Shown piece after piece: positions 1 through 8,264 of a stretch of DNA of 64,000 nucleotides. The stretch is from positions 1-64,000 of the forward strand of contig NZ_JBIWCW010000010.1 in NCBI RefSeq assembly GCF_044761665.1, in the 5' to 3' direction. Numbering within the stretch: position 1 is the first letter of the stretch; every line of letters starts with the position of its first letter. Both the position numbers and the translations under genes were made by a program. The stretch comes from Peribacillus sp044761665. Lineage in GTDB: Bacteria; Bacillota; Bacilli; Bacillales; DSM-1321. A model generated the notes under the pieces. That model saw only the letters and a program-made list of their open reading frames with translations. It had not been told where the DNA came from and ran no database searches.

Positions 1-88
1 GTGGACACCCTTGCATTAAGCTAACCACTACTACTGCCTTCATGGTTCGGGACTCACACCCTATAGATTGCACCCATGCCGGGCACAC
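1..88 (-). mobile_element. 5' end of a group IIC intron (rest lies off the left edge)
   Basis: Read on the minus strand from position 88, the sequence starts GTGTGCCCGGCATGGGTGCA and goes on through CTATAGGGTG, AGTCCCGAAC and GCAAGGGTGTCC. These are the first ~88 nt of domain I of group IIC introns and closely match, from memory, the Oceanobacillus iheyensis intron O.i.I1. The 5' splice boundary falls right after the ftsZ terminator T-tract, the classic group IIC target. The reverse transcriptase ORF and domains II-VI would lie further left and are not visible, so I cannot say whether the intron is intact. Confidence 0.93.
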
Positions 89-89
89 C

Positions 90-126
90 AAAAAAAGACC
101 GCTCCCATAGGGGAACGGTCTTTTTC
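90..126 (-). terminator. ftsZ rho-independent terminator
   Basis: A GC-rich hairpin with arms GACCGTTCCC/GGGAGCGGTC is followed on the minus strand by a run of seven T. It ends the ftsA-ftsZ transcript and is the 5' exon of the group II intron starting at 88. Confidence 0.9.
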
Positions 127-132
127 TTGAAA

Positions 133-1296
133 TCATCGCCTTCTATTACGGTTGCGAAGGAAGGTTGGAATATCCAACGCCTCTTCACCTTGGCCTTGAT
201 TATTATTTCTAGCAGGCTGTTCATTCACTTCTTCTCTCTTCACTTCACGATTTACACTAGGTGTAGGCGCTTGTGTTTGAGGTCTAGTTTGCTGTTGTTG
301 TTGTCCAAGTGTTGAACGGCCCGGAGCTCGCATGGAAGTTTCAGCTTCAGTAAAGCCTGTTGCAATAACTGTAACGACGATTTCGTCTTTTAAGTTTTCG
401 TTGATGACCGAACCGAAAATCATGTTTACCTCTTGATCCGAAGCGGTAGCCACGATATCCGCCGCCTCCTGTACTTCGAAGAGACTTAGGTTAGTTCCAC
501 CGGTAATGTTCAACAGCACACCTTGAGCCCCATCGATGGAGGTTTCAAGTAATGGACTGGAAATCGCTTTTTTAGCTGCTTCTGCTGCTCGGTTTTCCCC
601 AGAGGAAATCCCGATACCCATAAGAGCTGATCCACGGTTAGACATGATGGTCTTAACATCGGCAAAATCCAAGTTAATAAGACCAGGGACAGCGATTAAA
701 TCTGAAATCCCCTGTACCCCTTGACGAAGAACATTATCTGCTTCGCGGAATGCTTCAAGCATAGGTGTACTTTTATCAACAATTTCAAGTAGTCGGTCGT
801 TTGGAATAACGATAAGCGTATCGACCGATTCTTTCATGGAAGCTATGCCACCTTGCGCCTGTGTTGCGCGTTTACGCCCTTCGAACGTGAAAGGACGTGT
901 AACGACACCGACTGTCAGTGCACCTAAATCTTTAGCAATACCAGCGATGACAGGAGCAGCACCGGTACCAGTTCCGCCACCCATTCCAGCCGTTACGAAA
1001 ACCATATCAGCACCTTTTAGCGCTTCTTCGATTTGCTCTTTGCTTTCTTCTGCCGCTTTTTTACCAACCTCAGGGTTTGCACCAGCACCCAACCCTCTTG
1101 TTAGTTTGCCTCCGATTTGCATTTTAACTTCTGCTTTTGATAGGTTAAGAGCCTGCGCATCGGTATTGACTGAAATGAATTCTACACCTTGTACGCCATG
1201 TTCTATCATTCTGTTCACCGCATTGTTACCGCCGCCGCCAACACCTATAACCTTTATCGTTGCTAATTGTTCTAAATTAGAATCAAACTCCAACAT
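133..1296 (-). CDS. ftsZ: Cell division protein FtsZ
   Basis: FtsZ is the tubulin-like GTPase that forms the cytoplasmic Z ring and recruits the divisome. The 387-residue protein has the tubulin signature GGGTGTG at residues 106-112, an N-terminal GVGGGGNNAV nucleotide loop, a Gln/Pro-rich variable linker from about 330, and a conserved C-terminal peptide (DIPTFLRNR) that binds FtsA and other partners. The ATG is preceded by AGGAGG. It follows ftsA by about 40 bp as the last gene of the unit and is closed by a strong terminator. Length and domain order are normal for bacilli. Confidence 0.98.
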   Translation of the reverse strand: MLEFDSNLEQLATIKVIGVGGGGNNAVNRMIEHGVQGVEFISVNTDAQALNLSKAEVKMQIGGKLTRGLGAGANPEVGKKAAEESKEQIEEALKGADMVFVTAGMGGGTGTGAAPVIAGIAKDLGALTVGVVTRPFTFEGRKRATQAQGGIASMKESVDTLIVIPNDRLLEIVDKSTPMLEAFREADNVLRQGVQGISDLIAVPGLINLDFADVKTIMSNRGSALMGIGISSGENRAAEAAKKAISSPLLETSIDGAQGVLLNITGGTNLSLFEVQEAADIVATASDQEVNMIFGSVINENLKDEIVVTVIATGFTEAETSMRAPGRSTLGQQQQQTRPQTQAPTPSVNREVKREEVNEQPARNNNQGQGEEALDIPTFLRNRNRRR

Positions 1297-1337
1297 GACA
1301 ATCCTCCTATTTTGACGAAATTCCCGATTTTTTGTTA

Positions 1338-2636
1338 TTATTCAAAAAAGTAACCCAAGATTTTTTTGAATTTCGATTCACCTTTTTCACCTTGTTTTTT
1401 AGCCGTAGTCTCTTTATGTTTCTGAGAGGACTTTTGGCTCCGCTGATCATTATTTTCTGTTACCTGGCCAGCTGTTACAGGAGTTTTATTAGTGGTGTTT
1501 TTTTGCATTCTCTCTTTCTTACATGCGTGTTTAATTAGACCAACCGCTGTCGTATATTGGGGTTCTCTGACACCAATATAATTTGGTTCAGCCGTCCTTA
1601 CGCGGTTTTGGAAGACATATTGAGCAAGCTCCAGAACTCCTGGCATCTTAACGACACCACCGGTCAATACGAACCCTCCCGGTACTTCCTGAAAACCGAG
1701 TCTCCTCAAATCATCTTGGATTAACTCGAAAATTTCGGTTAACCTCGCCTCAATAATATCTGAGAGCATTAGCTGGTTACACGTTTGTTGTTGGTCGCTA
1801 CCGATGATTGGTATTTGGAATACTTCGTCTTCTGAAGCATCATCATAAAAGGCATGCCCATGTTTAATCTTGATTTTTTCTGCATCCTCCATAGTGGTCC
1901 TAAGAACTATGGAGAGATCCTTTGTAAGTGTCTCCCCGCCTATAGGGATCACGGAAGTGTATTGTAGATAGCCTTGCTCGAAAATCGCTAGAGTCGTGGA
2001 ACCGCCCCCAATATCGACAAGCGCTACCCCCAGTTCCTTTTCATCCTTGGATAAAACAAGCCCACCTGCTGCTAATGGCTGAAGAGCAATATCCGTTATT
2101 TCTAATCCTGCCCTTTCCACACACCGAAGGGTATTATGTAATACTGTCCGTAGACCTGTAATTAAAATTCCTCTCATTTCTAAACGTACGCCAATCATGC
2201 CCCGTGGATCGCTAATCTCATCCAACTCATCAACTTTGTAATGAATTGGAACAACATCGATAATTTCCCGATCTGATGGTATCGTAACTAGCTCCGCTGC
2301 TTCTCTAACACGAAATACATCATGTTCGATAATCTCTTTATTTTCACTAGATACTGCTACCACTCCATGGCAAGGTTGAAGCGTAACATGATTACCACTG
2401 ATACCGACGATTACTTTTTTGATTTCCATTCCAATCATTCGTTCAGCTTGCTCTACAGCCTTTTGAATGGACTGTACAGTTTCATCTATGTCGACAATGG
2501 AGCCTTTTTTAAGCCCTTCAGATTTTACATTTCCTACGCCGATGATATTTAATGTGTCATTGACCATTTCCCCAATGATAACTTTTACACTGGATGTACC
2601 GATGTCAAGACTTACGTAAATTTCGTTGCTGTTCAT
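1338..2636 (-). CDS. ftsA: Cell division protein FtsA
   Basis: FtsA is an actin-fold ATPase that tethers FtsZ to the membrane. The 432-residue product has the phosphate-1 motif DIGTSSVK at residues 11-18, a second phosphate-binding block (VDIGGGSTT) near residue 207, and an adenosine motif (LTGGVVKMPG) near residue 325. A Lys/Gln-rich linker leads to a C-terminal amphipathic helix (SKFKKILGYFF) that would bind membrane. AAGGAGGTG precedes the ATG. It is co-transcribed with ftsZ. Upstream, where B. subtilis has sbp, ylxX and ylxW, there is a long non-coding gap with candidate promoters. Confidence 0.98.
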   Translation of the reverse strand: MNSNEIYVSLDIGTSSVKVIIGEMVNDTLNIIGVGNVKSEGLKKGSIVDIDETVQSIQKAVEQAERMIGMEIKKVIVGISGNHVTLQPCHGVVAVSSENKEIIEHDVFRVREAAELVTIPSDREIIDVVPIHYKVDELDEISDPRGMIGVRLEMRGILITGLRTVLHNTLRCVERAGLEITDIALQPLAAGGLVLSKDEKELGVALVDIGGGSTTLAIFEQGYLQYTSVIPIGGETLTKDLSIVLRTTMEDAEKIKIKHGHAFYDDASEDEVFQIPIIGSDQQQTCNQLMLSDIIEARLTEIFELIQDDLRRLGFQEVPGGFVLTGGVVKMPGVLELAQYVFQNRVRTAEPNYIGVREPQYTTAVGLIKHACKKERMQKNTTNKTPVTAGQVTENNDQRSQKSSQKHKETTAKKQGEKGESKFKKILGYFFE

Positions 2637-2665
2637 TCCATGGCACCTCCTTCAGTTTTATACAT

Positions 2666-2694
2666 ATATTAGTAGAATAGAATTATCATATCAA
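2666..2694 (-). promoter_or_regulatory. Candidate sigma-A promoter of ftsA-ftsZ
   Basis: On the minus strand TTGATA (2694-2689) and TAATAT (2671-2666) are separated by exactly 17 bp, about 30 bp upstream of the ftsA start. This is the best vegetative promoter in the gap. Sequence match only. Confidence 0.6.
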
Positions 2695-2867
2695 AATACC
2701 TATTCATTTTAGAATAGCAGACCTAATTACAACTCGCTAATATTATAATAAAGTGTCATCTCATATTATTAAGAGAAAACTCGTAGATTTACAATCTTTA
2801 TAATAGTCATCGTTCGTCTCTTGGTATCTAGATGTCATTCGTGAAAAACTTAATACTGACTTAACCT

Positions 2868-2895
2868 ATTCGGCATTTATCCTGCAATTCCCTCT
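2868..2895 (-). promoter_or_regulatory. Candidate sigma-H promoter of ftsA-ftsZ
   Basis: On the minus strand AGAGGGAAT (2895-2887), a 14-bp spacer and CGAAT (2872-2868) resemble the sigma-H pattern RWAGGAxxT-N14-HGAAT with two mismatches. B. subtilis ftsAZ has a sigma-H promoter (P2) used at sporulation onset. Inference from similarity and position. Confidence 0.35.
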
Positions 2896-3470
2896 AATAA
2901 TAAAGATATTTTCTGTTTTTTCCAGAAAAAATCATTTATCAAACGACTCATCCGAATTTTAAGGTATTTTGATGTTTCTCACGTAATATACAGAGATTCC
3001 AACTAAATACAAGTCTACACCAAGTTGTACACCTAGAAAAGTCAAACTTACAGATAAAACTAAGATATCGTTACCAATGCTGCTTCACCAAGGGAAGAAT
3101 GGAGGAGAACCTGCAGTCCACAATATAATGCATGAAGAAAAGACTACAGAAAATAGGTGGGTTTCAATCCATTTTCCAGTAAAATTGGACATTTGGAGGT
3201 GGATCTACTAACCCTATCTTAGTTACTACGGCCCGCTTATGTATTGTTAAGTTACATTTTGCTGCACTGTAATAACAAAGCAAAATCATTTTGGCAGACC
3301 ATATACATACCATTCTGGATATACATCCAAATTCTCCTGATTTTCCGCTAATACAGTGGTACATCCGATATAACTGTTCTTGTCTTTTTCTATGTTAGTC
3401 ATTACATTGCATCCAGTTCCTTCAATCGTACCTGTACTGCATCGTTCTTTTGTTCTACCAGCGTTTTGGT

Positions 3471-4259
3471 TTACTCGGTCTCGGTTTCCATTTTCTCTTC
3501 CTTTTCTTCCGGCCCATTAAAGGCTTTAAAATAAGAACCGACCTCTAAGTCAATGACTCCCTTAACATCTGGATCCAATTGGCTAACAATGGAAGGATAA
3601 TGTATCATTTTTTCAGATAAGGTACGACTTGTGGCACTTACCTCATATCCATCATTCATATACATAACAATATGGTAATTATCCGTTTTAGTAGGATCAT
3701 GATGTATTTCCGATATAGCATTCTGTATTTCCACAGGAAGCTTGTCCAATTCATCCAAAAGCAACTTTAATGCTTTACCCTCTTTGAAACCAATTAAAAC
3801 AGGGGCAAATACTGGATTTTCTCCACTCTCTAACTCTTTTAAAATATCTCCATTTTCCAAAATCGGGGCAAACTTCCCATCAATGGATAAATAGGCAATT
3901 CTAGTATGCTCAGAAACCGTTATTTTAACGGAATTAGGGAAAATAGGTACAACACTGGCACTTTTTATATCAGGAATCCTTTTAATGTTAGCGGCAGTCT
4001 CTCCCGTGTCGACTTTCCAGATACTTCGGTCTTTCTTTATATTGCTCAATTTAATAATCTGCTTGGAAGTGATATATTGATTCCCCTCCACTTTTATGGA
4101 ATTCACATAGCTTAGTGGGGATAAAAAATATAACACACAAGCAACCAGGATGAAGAAAAGGGAAAGCAAAAGAACAAGCCTTTTATTTGCTTTGCTCTTT
4201 CTTATTTGTTTTAACTTAGGAATGCGGTCCTCAATGGAAACGATTTTCCCCTTTTCCAT
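3471..4259 (-). CDS. divIB: Cell division protein DivIB (FtsQ homologue)
   Basis: DivIB is a bitopic divisome protein that works with FtsL and DivIC around the septal synthase. The product has a basic cytoplasmic N-terminus (about 1-27), one membrane segment (about 28-48), a POTRA domain beginning SIKVEGNQYITSKQI, the beta domain, and an acidic Glu-rich tail. I place the start at the ATG at 4259 because AGGGAGAGGTG lies six bases upstream; a GTG three codons earlier overlaps that site. It lies downstream of murB (about 115 bp). Length (~262 aa) is normal. Confidence 0.93.
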   Translation of the reverse strand: MEKGKIVSIEDRIPKLKQIRKSKANKRLVLLLSLFFILVACVLYFLSPLSYVNSIKVEGNQYITSKQIIKLSNIKKDRSIWKVDTGETAANIKRIPDIKSASVVPIFPNSVKITVSEHTRIAYLSIDGKFAPILENGDILKELESGENPVFAPVLIGFKEGKALKLLLDELDKLPVEIQNAISEIHHDPTKTDNYHIVMYMNDGYEVSATSRTLSEKMIHYPSIVSQLDPDVKGVIDLEVGSYFKAFNGPEEKEEKMETETE

Positions 4260-4374
4260 CTTTTTCACCTCTCCCTAAAAAAAGTGGATGATTCGTGACA
4301 CTCACAAAGTAATGAAGTGAAATTTTTCAGGCAACACATTATACCACAATATTTGGATATAAAAAATAAAAATC

Positions 4375-5286
4375 CTATAGTTGTCTCCCAATGATTTCTA
4401 CTTCTGTTTCTAATTCAATTTTGAACTTACTATATACCGTATCTTTGACATGTTGTATCAAAGCTTGAACATCTGCCGCACATCCATGACCAGTGTTGAC
4501 AATGAAGTTCCCATGCATCGGAGAAATTTGAGCCCCTCCGATTGAATGTCCCTTTAGACCAGCCTCTTCCACTAACTCTCCTGCATGATTCGGCAGTGGA
4601 TTTCGAAAGATACTTCCTGCACAAGGTAAATTGTATGGCTGGGTATCTTTACGGTAGTTTTTGTTATTTTGCATTCTTTCGACGATCTCACTTCTATCGC
4701 CTTCTTTTAATTGGAAAATGGCTTCCAGTACGATTCCTGGTTTTTTCTTTTGAAGTAAAGAAGTTCGATACGAAAACTCCATTTCCTCCTTGGAAAGCCA
4801 AGCCAATGTTCCATCTTCAAATAAAACATGAGCTTCCTTAAGAACCGCACTCATATCGGAGCCGTGTGCGCCTGCATTCATATAGACCGATCCACCAACG
4901 GAACCTGGAATTCCACTGGCAAACTCTAAACCAGCATACCCCTTTTTACTAATCTGCACCGACAAATTCACAAGGGAAACACCCGCGCCAGCCATCACTT
5001 CCGTTCCATTGATTTCAAGATGATCCAGCCCTTTGCCTAATTTCAGTACCACACCAGCAATACCTTCATCGCTGACAAGGAGATTCGAACCTCTTCCAAT
5101 TGCTCTCCATGGTAAATCATTCTCCTTGATGACCTTCAATGCTTTTTCAAGGTTTTCAACAGAGGATGGCTCGATGAATAAATCTGCCGGCCCGCCAATC
5201 TTCATTGTTGTATGATTAGCAAGTGGCTCCTGTTCGAGCAGCTTGCCGATTTGCATGTCTGATAATTGTTTTATCACTTTATCCAC
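4375..5286 (-). CDS. murB: UDP-N-acetylenolpyruvoylglucosamine reductase
   Basis: MurB is the FAD enzyme that reduces UDP-GlcNAc-enolpyruvate to UDP-MurNAc with NADPH, in the cytoplasm. The 303-residue protein shows FAD-binding GRGSNLL (64-70), SGIPGSVGG (124-132), YRTS (about 173) and AGSIFRNP (223-230), whose serine is the proton donor. The short form without the extra Tyr loop marks a type IIb enzyme. Translation starts at a GTG preceded by AAGGAGGTTT. In B. subtilis murG lies directly upstream; here there is a 361-bp gap with its own promoter, so murB heads a murB-divIB unit. Confidence 0.96.
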   Translation of the reverse strand: MDKVIKQLSDMQIGKLLEQEPLANHTTMKIGGPADLFIEPSSVENLEKALKVIKENDLPWRAIGRGSNLLVSDEGIAGVVLKLGKGLDHLEINGTEVMAGAGVSLVNLSVQISKKGYAGLEFASGIPGSVGGSVYMNAGAHGSDMSAVLKEAHVLFEDGTLAWLSKEEMEFSYRTSLLQKKKPGIVLEAIFQLKEGDRSEIVERMQNNKNYRKDTQPYNLPCAGSIFRNPLPNHAGELVEEAGLKGHSIGGAQISPMHGNFIVNTGHGCAADVQALIQHVKDTVYSKFKIELETEVEIIGRQL

Positions 5287-5584
5287 GATAAACCTCCTTG
5301 CTGTTCCTAGATCTCATTATAAGTTTCATATCCTCACCCAAATGAGGCCTCTAATTAGGCAATATCGATAACTATCATAATAAGGCTTGAAAATGAGCAA
5401 GAGTAAGTGCCTCTTCGGTCTAACCCTCTTATACTATAGTCTAAACAAGGCCCTATTGCCAATATTTATTGTAGATATCCTCACATTCATACATGGTAAT
5501 ATTTAAGTACCGTTTCATTTTTTTCAAATTGGCATGATAGGTATACATATGAGAACCAGAAGCGTTCCATTTAAACGATAATAT
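5287..5584. other. Gap at the usual murG position
   Basis: Between the spoVE terminator and murB, where most bacilli have the ~360-codon murG, there are about 300 bp of AT-rich sequence with no long frame on either strand. Only a candidate murB promoter is seen. Confidence 0.8.
5433..5462 (-). promoter_or_regulatory. Candidate sigma-A promoter of murB-divIB
   Basis: On the minus strand TTGGCA (5462-5457), an 18-bp spacer and TATAGT (5438-5433) lie about 150 bp upstream of the murB start and downstream of the spoVE terminator. This fits an independent murB transcript. Sequence match only. Confidence 0.5.
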
Positions 5585-5624
5585 CAAAAAAGGAAGCACG
5601 GGAATTACTCCGGGCTTCCTTTTT
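5585..5624 (-). terminator. spoVE terminator
   Basis: The hairpin AAAAAAGGAAGC...GCTTCCTTTTTT with a T-tract on both strands ends the spoVE transcript about 24 bp after its stop codon. Confidence 0.88.
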
Positions 5625-5647
5625 TGCAGGTGATTGTCGTTCTGCTT

Positions 5648-6754
5648 TTAAAATCTTGAATAGCGGCTGATATTCAACAGTACCCCTATCGCCATCAACA
5701 TGAGTGTCAGGGAAGATCCACCATAACTTAAAAGGGGCAGGGTAATCCCCGTAACCGGCATCAAACCAGTGACAACGCCAATATTTATCATAACTTGAAT
5801 GGCTACCATGGCGATGATTCCCACTGCCACCAGGCTCCCATATAAGTCAGGTGCACCAAGTGCGATTCTAATTCCACGCCAAAGCATGAGAGCGAATAGC
5901 AAAATAACGAGTGACCCACCAATGAAACCTAATTCTTCGGATAGTATCGCGAAAATAAAGTCGGTTTGCGGTTCTGGTAAATAGAAAAACTTCTGTCGAC
6001 TTTGTCCTAAACCTAGTCCGAACAATCCACCTGGTCCAATTGCATAAAACGATTGAATCATTTGAAACCCGCTTCCAAGTGGGTCTTCCCAAGGATCAAG
6101 AAAGGAGGTGATGCGCTTTATCCTATATGGAGCCGATAAAATGAGGCCTACAAAACCGGCAACCCCGATTAGCCCCAGTCCAACAAAGTGGCTGATACGT
6201 GCACCTGAAATGAAAATCATCACGATGCACGTTCCTATCATCACCGTCCCTGTCCCTAAATCCGGTTGTAACATGATAAGCCCAAACGCTAAAAATACAA
6301 TGCCCAACGACGGCATCATCCCTTTTTTAAAGGAAGTGATCAGTTTTTGCCTTTCAGACAAAAACTTGGCCAAAAAAGCAATCATCGCGAGTTTCATGAA
6401 TTCAGACGGCTGTACTGAGAAAGCTCCTACACCGATCCAACTACGGGAACCATTTCTCGCCATCCCGATACCCGGTACCAGAACAGCCAGCAGTAAGATG
6501 AAGCAGATAATAATGAGCAACTTGGCCCATGTACGCCATGTCCAGTAGTCGACATTCATGATGAAGAACATGGCAACGACTCCTACACATGCAAACAGCA
6601 ACTGTCTTTTAGCAAAATAAAAGGAGTCATCAAATTTATAATCTGCCCAAATTGCACTGGCGCTGTAAACCATAATTAAACCTATAGTCAAAAGGCTTAA
6701 GGTAACGATAATAAGAATAAGATCAGGATTGGATTTTTTTAATGGCACGGACAT
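5648..6754 (-). CDS. spoVE: Stage V sporulation protein SpoVE (SEDS glycosyltransferase)
   Basis: This is a SEDS-family (FtsW/RodA/SpoVE) polytopic membrane enzyme that polymerises lipid II, working with a class B PBP. Over 368 residues I see about ten hydrophobic segments, the conserved block with NGSRSWIG near residue 101, QPDLGTG near 163, and the late motif GLMPVTGITLPLLSYGGSS near 331-349. Its dcw position next to murD and near spoVD argues for SpoVE, which makes spore cortex. Family motifs cannot separate SpoVE from FtsW, and no other FtsW is seen in the window. AGAGGTGG precedes the ATG. Terminators on both sides make it a single-gene unit. Confidence 0.9.
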   Translation of the reverse strand: MSVPLKKSNPDLILIIVTLSLLTIGLIMVYSASAIWADYKFDDSFYFAKRQLLFACVGVVAMFFIMNVDYWTWRTWAKLLIIICFILLLAVLVPGIGMARNGSRSWIGVGAFSVQPSEFMKLAMIAFLAKFLSERQKLITSFKKGMMPSLGIVFLAFGLIMLQPDLGTGTVMIGTCIVMIFISGARISHFVGLGLIGVAGFVGLILSAPYRIKRITSFLDPWEDPLGSGFQMIQSFYAIGPGGLFGLGLGQSRQKFFYLPEPQTDFIFAILSEELGFIGGSLVILLFALMLWRGIRIALGAPDLYGSLVAVGIIAMVAIQVMINIGVVTGLMPVTGITLPLLSYGGSSLTLMLMAIGVLLNISRYSRF

Positions 6755-6835
6755 CCACCTCTGGGAAGTTTTTCGAGCCTGTACGAATATAAAACACTAC
6801 CTGATGCCACATTCAGCAGCACTTTAGTCAAAAAA

Positions 6836-6865
6836 AAAGCGATAACGGCTCATTATCGCTTTTTC
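6836..6865 (-). terminator. murD terminator
   Basis: The hairpin AAAGCGATAA/TTATCGCTTT followed by T residues lies about 45 bp after the murD stop and separates murE-mraY-murD from spoVE. Confidence 0.88.
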
Positions 6866-6910
6866 CAAGGTGTCAACGTAGAAGCAGTTCACTTCCTTCT
6901 GCGAAAGCTC

Positions 6911-8263
6911 TTACTTAAGTTTATGCACAGCCCCCATAAACATGTCCCCTCTTTGTTCAAAAGTTTTATATTGATCCCAGCTTGCACAAGCAGGAGAGAG
7001 GAGGATGCAGTCGCCTTCTTCTGATAAATCAAAAGCAACAGGTACGGCCTTTACTACATTATCGACACGTTTTATATTCGTTATTCCTAATTCTTTGGCT
7101 ATCCGTTCAATTTTTTCTGCTGTTTCACCAAACGTGATAACCGCCTTGACGTGTTTCATAGCCGGTTTTAACTCGTCAAATTCATTTCCTCGGTCCAATC
7201 CACCAGCCAGTAAGATAACGGGCTCGGTAAATGAAGTCAATGCCTTCGAAGCGGCAAGGATATTCGTCGCTTTAGAATCATTGTAAAATTTGCGTTTTTC
7301 AATCGACGCTACAAATTGTAGCCGGTGCTCAACGCCACCGAAAGTAGTTAAGACGGTTTGAATTGCTTCGTTGGTCACACCCTTCAGTTTCACTGCGGAA
7401 ATAGCCGCAAGCACATTTTCCAGGTTGTGTTTTCCAGGTAGAACTATATCCGTAACATCAATCACTTTTTCACCGCGGAAATACACGGCCCCATCTTCCA
7501 CATAAGCCCCGTTCTCATGCTTCACTTCTGTAGAAAATGGTACAAGTTGTGCCTTCGTCTTCTTGGTCATGGCTAAAACGTCTACTTGGTCAGCATTGAA
7601 AATCATGAAATCGGAAGCTCTTTGATTTCTCGTTATCGCCGCTTTCGCTTCAGCATATTCTTGCTTTGAACTATGATAATCCAAATGGGCATCATACAAA
7701 TTCGTCACAATCGAAATTTCCGGCCGGAATTCTTCAATGCCCATCAATTGGAATGATGACAGCTCGATGACAATTGTGTCTTTAGAAGTTGCTTTCTCAG
7801 CAACTCCTGATGCGACTGTTCCAATATTTCCGGCAATAAGTGGGGACTTTTCACCGGCTTTCATCATTTCAAATATCAAAGTAGTGGTTGTAGTCTTCCC
7901 ATTGGTACCCGTGATGCCCAAAAATGGTGCTTCACTGATTTGGTAAGCGAGTTCTACCTCTGTGATTACCGGAATCCCTTTCTCCAAAGCCCCTTTTACA
8001 AGCGGGTTACTATAAGGTATACCTGGGTTCTTCACAATCACTTCGAATCCCTCATCCAATAATTCAATCGGATGGCTACCACAAATGACTTTTATCCCTT
8101 GTTCGAGTAGTCCCTGTGCTTCCGGGTTTTCCGTTAACGGCTTCATATCATTGACAGTTACGAACGCACCTAGTCTATGTAGAAGCGAAGCTGCCGTGAC
8201 TCCGCTTTTGGCCAAACCTAATACTAATACTTTTTTCTCTGTATATTTTTCTGTCTCATTCAA
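6911..8263 (-). CDS. murD: UDP-N-acetylmuramoyl-L-alanine--D-glutamate ligase
   Basis: MurD adds D-glutamate to UDP-MurNAc-L-Ala using ATP, the second amino-acid step in precursor synthesis. The 450-residue protein has the N-terminal Rossmann part (VLVLGLAKSG, residues 13-22), the Mur-ligase ATP loop GITGTNGKTTTTT (116-128) and the C-terminal ligase domain with LLSPACASWDQY near 419. The start is a TTG one base after the mraY stop, with AGAGGTGTGG inside the end of mraY, so the two are likely coupled. Confidence 0.97.
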   Translation of the reverse strand: MNETEKYTEKKVLVLGLAKSGVTAASLLHRLGAFVTVNDMKPLTENPEAQGLLEQGIKVICGSHPIELLDEGFEVIVKNPGIPYSNPLVKGALEKGIPVITEVELAYQISEAPFLGITGTNGKTTTTTLIFEMMKAGEKSPLIAGNIGTVASGVAEKATSKDTIVIELSSFQLMGIEEFRPEISIVTNLYDAHLDYHSSKQEYAEAKAAITRNQRASDFMIFNADQVDVLAMTKKTKAQLVPFSTEVKHENGAYVEDGAVYFRGEKVIDVTDIVLPGKHNLENVLAAISAVKLKGVTNEAIQTVLTTFGGVEHRLQFVASIEKRKFYNDSKATNILAASKALTSFTEPVILLAGGLDRGNEFDELKPAMKHVKAVITFGETAEKIERIAKELGITNIKRVDNVVKAVPVAFDLSEEGDCILLSPACASWDQYKTFEQRGDMFMGAVHKLK

Positions 8264-8264
8264 T

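Larger units (their letters stand above)
2637..3470. other. 834-bp gap between ftsA and divIB, no convincing gene
   Basis: B. subtilis carries ylxW, ylxX and sbp here. No reading frame has a credible start, Shine-Dalgarno sequence or recognisable product. The ftsA-proximal third is very AT-rich and holds the candidate promoters. The divIB-proximal part contains a 22-codon in-frame extension past the divIB stop (3405-3470) and a 38-codon frame starting at 3401, possibly relics of lost genes. Confidence 0.7.

Noticed and set aside
76..315. A 79-codon plus-strand frame at the left edge
   Set aside because: It spans intron, terminator and the antisense of ftsZ, so it is not a gene.
836..1315. 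A 159-codon plus-strand frame opposite ftsZ
   Set aside because: It is antisense to the conserved FtsZ core, with composition dictated by the FtsZ codons.
3164..3364. A 66-codon minus-strand frame in the ftsA-divIB gap
   Set aside because: No ribosome site, Cys- and Ile-rich composition unlike neighbours and no recognisable family; likely chance.
3287..3404. Short frame resembling the C-terminal part of uroporphyrinogen-III synthase
   Set aside because: The likeness is limited to about 25 residues with few identities and no context for heme genes at this site.
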